Below are positions 61,853-64,000 of a stretch of DNA of 64,000 bases, piece by piece. Both the position numbers and the translations under genes were made by a program. The notes under the pieces were generated by a model. That model saw only the letters and a program-made list of their open reading frames with translations. It was not told the origin of the DNA and did no database searches. The stretch lies in contig NC_058339.1 of the NCBI RefSeq assembly GCF_905475395.1, positions 20,096,001 to 20,160,000 on the forward strand. Reading direction: 5' to 3'. Within the stretch, counting starts at the first letter, position 1; each line of letters begins with the position of its first letter. Source of the DNA: Chrysoperla carnea (lineage: Eukaryota > Arthropoda > Insecta > Neuroptera > Chrysopidae).

Positions 61853-62585
61853 CAGAATCCAAAAAATTTAATTTTGCTCTATCACATCCAAATTTTATCC
61901 AAATTTGATAAACCAAGCATGTAATTCTACTAAATTTGGGCCATACTTTTCAAATTTGTGATCAAAATTAACCTAGCTATAATAGGTTTCCAGAATGTGG
62001 AGACCTGGTCCCGAAAGTAAGTACATAAGTGATAGTTAGCGAAAAACTGGCATGACAGTAAAAAAGAATGACCCAAAATTAGTGGGTTTCAAAAAAAATT
62101 CCATTAAAATCGGATCAAATTTGCATGTGTTATCAAAAAAATAAAATTTTTTAACTTTATGACATCATCAAAATCCAAAAAATTTAATTTTGCTCTATAA
62201 CATCCAAATTTTATCCAAATTTGATAAACCAAGGATGCAATTCTACTAAATTTGGGCCATACTTTTCAAATTTGTGATCAAAATTAACCTAGTTCTAATA
62301 GGTTTTCAGAATGTGGAGACCTGGTCCCGGAATTAAGTACATAAGTGATAGCTAGCGAAAAACTGGCATCACAGTGAAAAAGAATGACCCAAAATTAGTG
62401 GGTTTCAAAAAAAATTCCATTAAGATCGGATCAAATTTGCCTATGTTATCAAAAAAATCGAATTTTTTAACTTTATGACGTCATTAGAATCCAAAAAATT
62501 TAATTTTGCTCTATAACATCCAAATTTTATCCAATTTTGTTAAACCAAATATGTAATCCTATTTAATTTGGGTCAATTAATTCAT
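61853..62585 (-). repeat. Satellite-like tandem array B in inverted orientation, 316-bp unit
   Basis: AATCCAAAAAATTTAATTTT begins at 61,856, 62,172 and 62,488, an exact 316-base period twice. Units contain AAATTAACCTAG, GGTTTCCAGAATGTGGAGAC, GCGAAAAACTGGCAT and CCAAAATTAGTGGGTTTC, which are the inverse of array B at 28,720. The two full units here are more alike than those at 28,720, suggesting recent amplification or conversion. Confidence 0.92.
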
Positions 62586-64000
62586 TTTTAGTGCAATATA
62601 GCATGCTTTTAAGTTTTTAAACTAGTAATTTTTATCCATACATTTACGGGAGTAAAGAAAATAACAAATGTTTTTTTGTATGTAATTTTGGCGATGATTG
62701 TAGAAGTTAATGAGACACGTTTTTGAGTTTTGTTAAGAACTCAACCTTGAACTGTTAAAGCAACTCAATCATCAAAATCAACAATGTCAAGTTACCAATG
62801 TATTCTTTCTATTAAACTTTTTATAAAAACGATTTTGCAGTATTAATAATAATTGAATTATTTATGCCAATGTCTATCTTTCACTGGTGATTCAGGTTGC
62901 TAATGTACCATTGATTACATCAATATGTTTTAAACAAACAATTAATTTTTTTTATTATTTACCTTCATACAGAGTGGTTTTTTAATCCGTGCCGTATTTT
63001 ATAACCGAAAGCTCTAGAATTGGTCCCAGTTCTTCTCTTGTCATTTCTTCTTTTATGCTCGTAAAACCGAAGATAAGCATTTACGGACTCATCGTTTTTA
63101 GACCGAAATGCTTGTTTCGGTTAATGCTTGTTTATAATGTTTTAATCTCCTGTTTAGGAGCTTCGATGGCTCCAACGAGTCGATCAAACCTGATTTTGTG
63201 TCGCGCACTGACCAAAAATTCTTAACACCAACCCATATGAGATTGTCTCAACCTCATTGCGAGATCATATATGGCGAATGGTACACGAATGTGATACAAC
63301 TACCGTACGGGCTTGAGTGATGAATTTGACACAAACGCATGAGTTGCCAAAAACCATAAAATATGGTAAAATTTGAAACCAATGTAAAAATTTGGTTACA
63401 AATATAAATAAGTATACTAATAAAAGGTCCAGCGGATGAGAAGTAAGCAGTGTCGACTTTTAGTGTAGAATATGAAGGTAGTGACCGTATAACTTTAAAC
63501 AATAATTATTATGTATTACAATAATAATTACTTCATACAAAAAGTTCATTATATTATGATTACATGTAGTGTGATGTCGTTTGTGTGATCGGTCCGCGAA
63601 TATATCACCAATAGATTTATTTTAATCATGAACTGATGACTGTAAACAAAACAACGTGCAACGTGTTTTATTTTAGTGTCTTGACTTAACACTTTAATGT
63701 TATTATTAATAATATAGTGCAGATTATGTGTATTGAATAGTAAAAGTGTCATTTTTAATAGGTTTTTCTATTTATGATATATTTGTGATTTTTTTTTAAA
63801 TAATTTATGTTATTAAATGTTTAGTGTATTTATTGTGAAATTTGTAAGTGATGTGTTCGTTTAAAATACATACAGGCTGATTTTTTAAAAAGTTTCCAAC
63901 TAATTTTTTCCAAATTCGATTAGAATATTAAAAAACGGTTAAATACTGGTCTCCTTATCTTCGGGAGTAATAATAAAAAAAAAAAAACATAAGGGATAAG
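62586..64000. other. Right end of window, no gene assigned
   Basis: A somewhat GC-richer stretch at 62,985-63,310 has open frames on both strands without a recognisable family and may be a transposon relic. The last 130 bases begin ACAGGCTGATTTTTTAAAAA, which looks like the start of another terminal-repeat element running out of the window. Confidence 0.3.

Noticed and set aside
62989-63225. A 78-codon plus-strand gene and its minus-strand counterpart (VKNFWSVRDTKSGLIDSLEP)
   Set aside because: Somewhat GC-rich and open on both strands, but neither frame resembles a family, and the minus frame has no usable start or splice context.

Overview
This is an AT-rich (visibly about 70-75% A+T), intron-containing animal nuclear genome segment. 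The recognisable genes have GT-AG introns, polyadenylation signals and families shared by all animals. The repeats (short hAT- and mariner-type elements, a tRNA-derived SINE, a relic with a Penelope-type hammerhead motif, ACCTA-type telomere-like tails) point to an insect. The order cannot be fixed from the sequence alone. There is no operon, CRISPR array, phage or bacterial feature.

Layout. From 1 to about 33,200 I find no convincing protein gene. This stretch is intergenic or intronic DNA filled with short, mostly non-autonomous repeats: hAT-type elements with exact 8-bp target duplications, TA-flanked mariner/pogo-type elements, a roughly 500-bp family ending in ATACCATGTATA (copies on both strands), a palindromic 307-bp tandem monomer, a SINE, and a satellite-like monomer of 311-324 bp. 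From 33,216 to 35,520 (minus strand) lies a two-exon gene of the MAP10 N-terminal domain family. Downstream of it is a diverged duplicate of its Lys/Gly-rich last exon. From 36,000 to 41,500 no gene is visible. From 41,556 to 52,049 (minus strand) lies a TBC-domain Rab GAP of the USP6NL/RN-tre family. Its three N-terminal exons are clear, and two candidate last exons and a candidate microexon lie 5.5-8.6 kb downstream. TMEM258 (plus strand, 54,132-54,356) and TSG101 (minus strand, 54,516-57,015; eight coding exons, complete, 408 aa) converge tail to tail about 160 bp apart. From 57,300 to the end there is repeat-rich DNA and one possible short first coding exon at 58,804.

Functionally the genes are unrelated housekeeping or cytoskeletal genes. 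TSG101 (ESCRT-I) and RN-tre (a Rab GAP in endocytic traffic) both act in endosomal trafficking. TMEM258 is part of the oligosaccharyltransferase in the ER. The MAP10-like protein is expected to bind microtubules. Their proximity is probably incidental.

I did not find a wholly new biological system. The observations most worth following are the duplicated last exon of the MAP10-like gene, the two last exons of RN-tre with the same splice phase, the 316-bp satellite monomer present as two arrays in opposite orientation, the long near-perfect hairpin at 48.2 kb, and a hammerhead-ribozyme-like motif at 42.3 kb. All coordinates for introns and element ends were read by eye.
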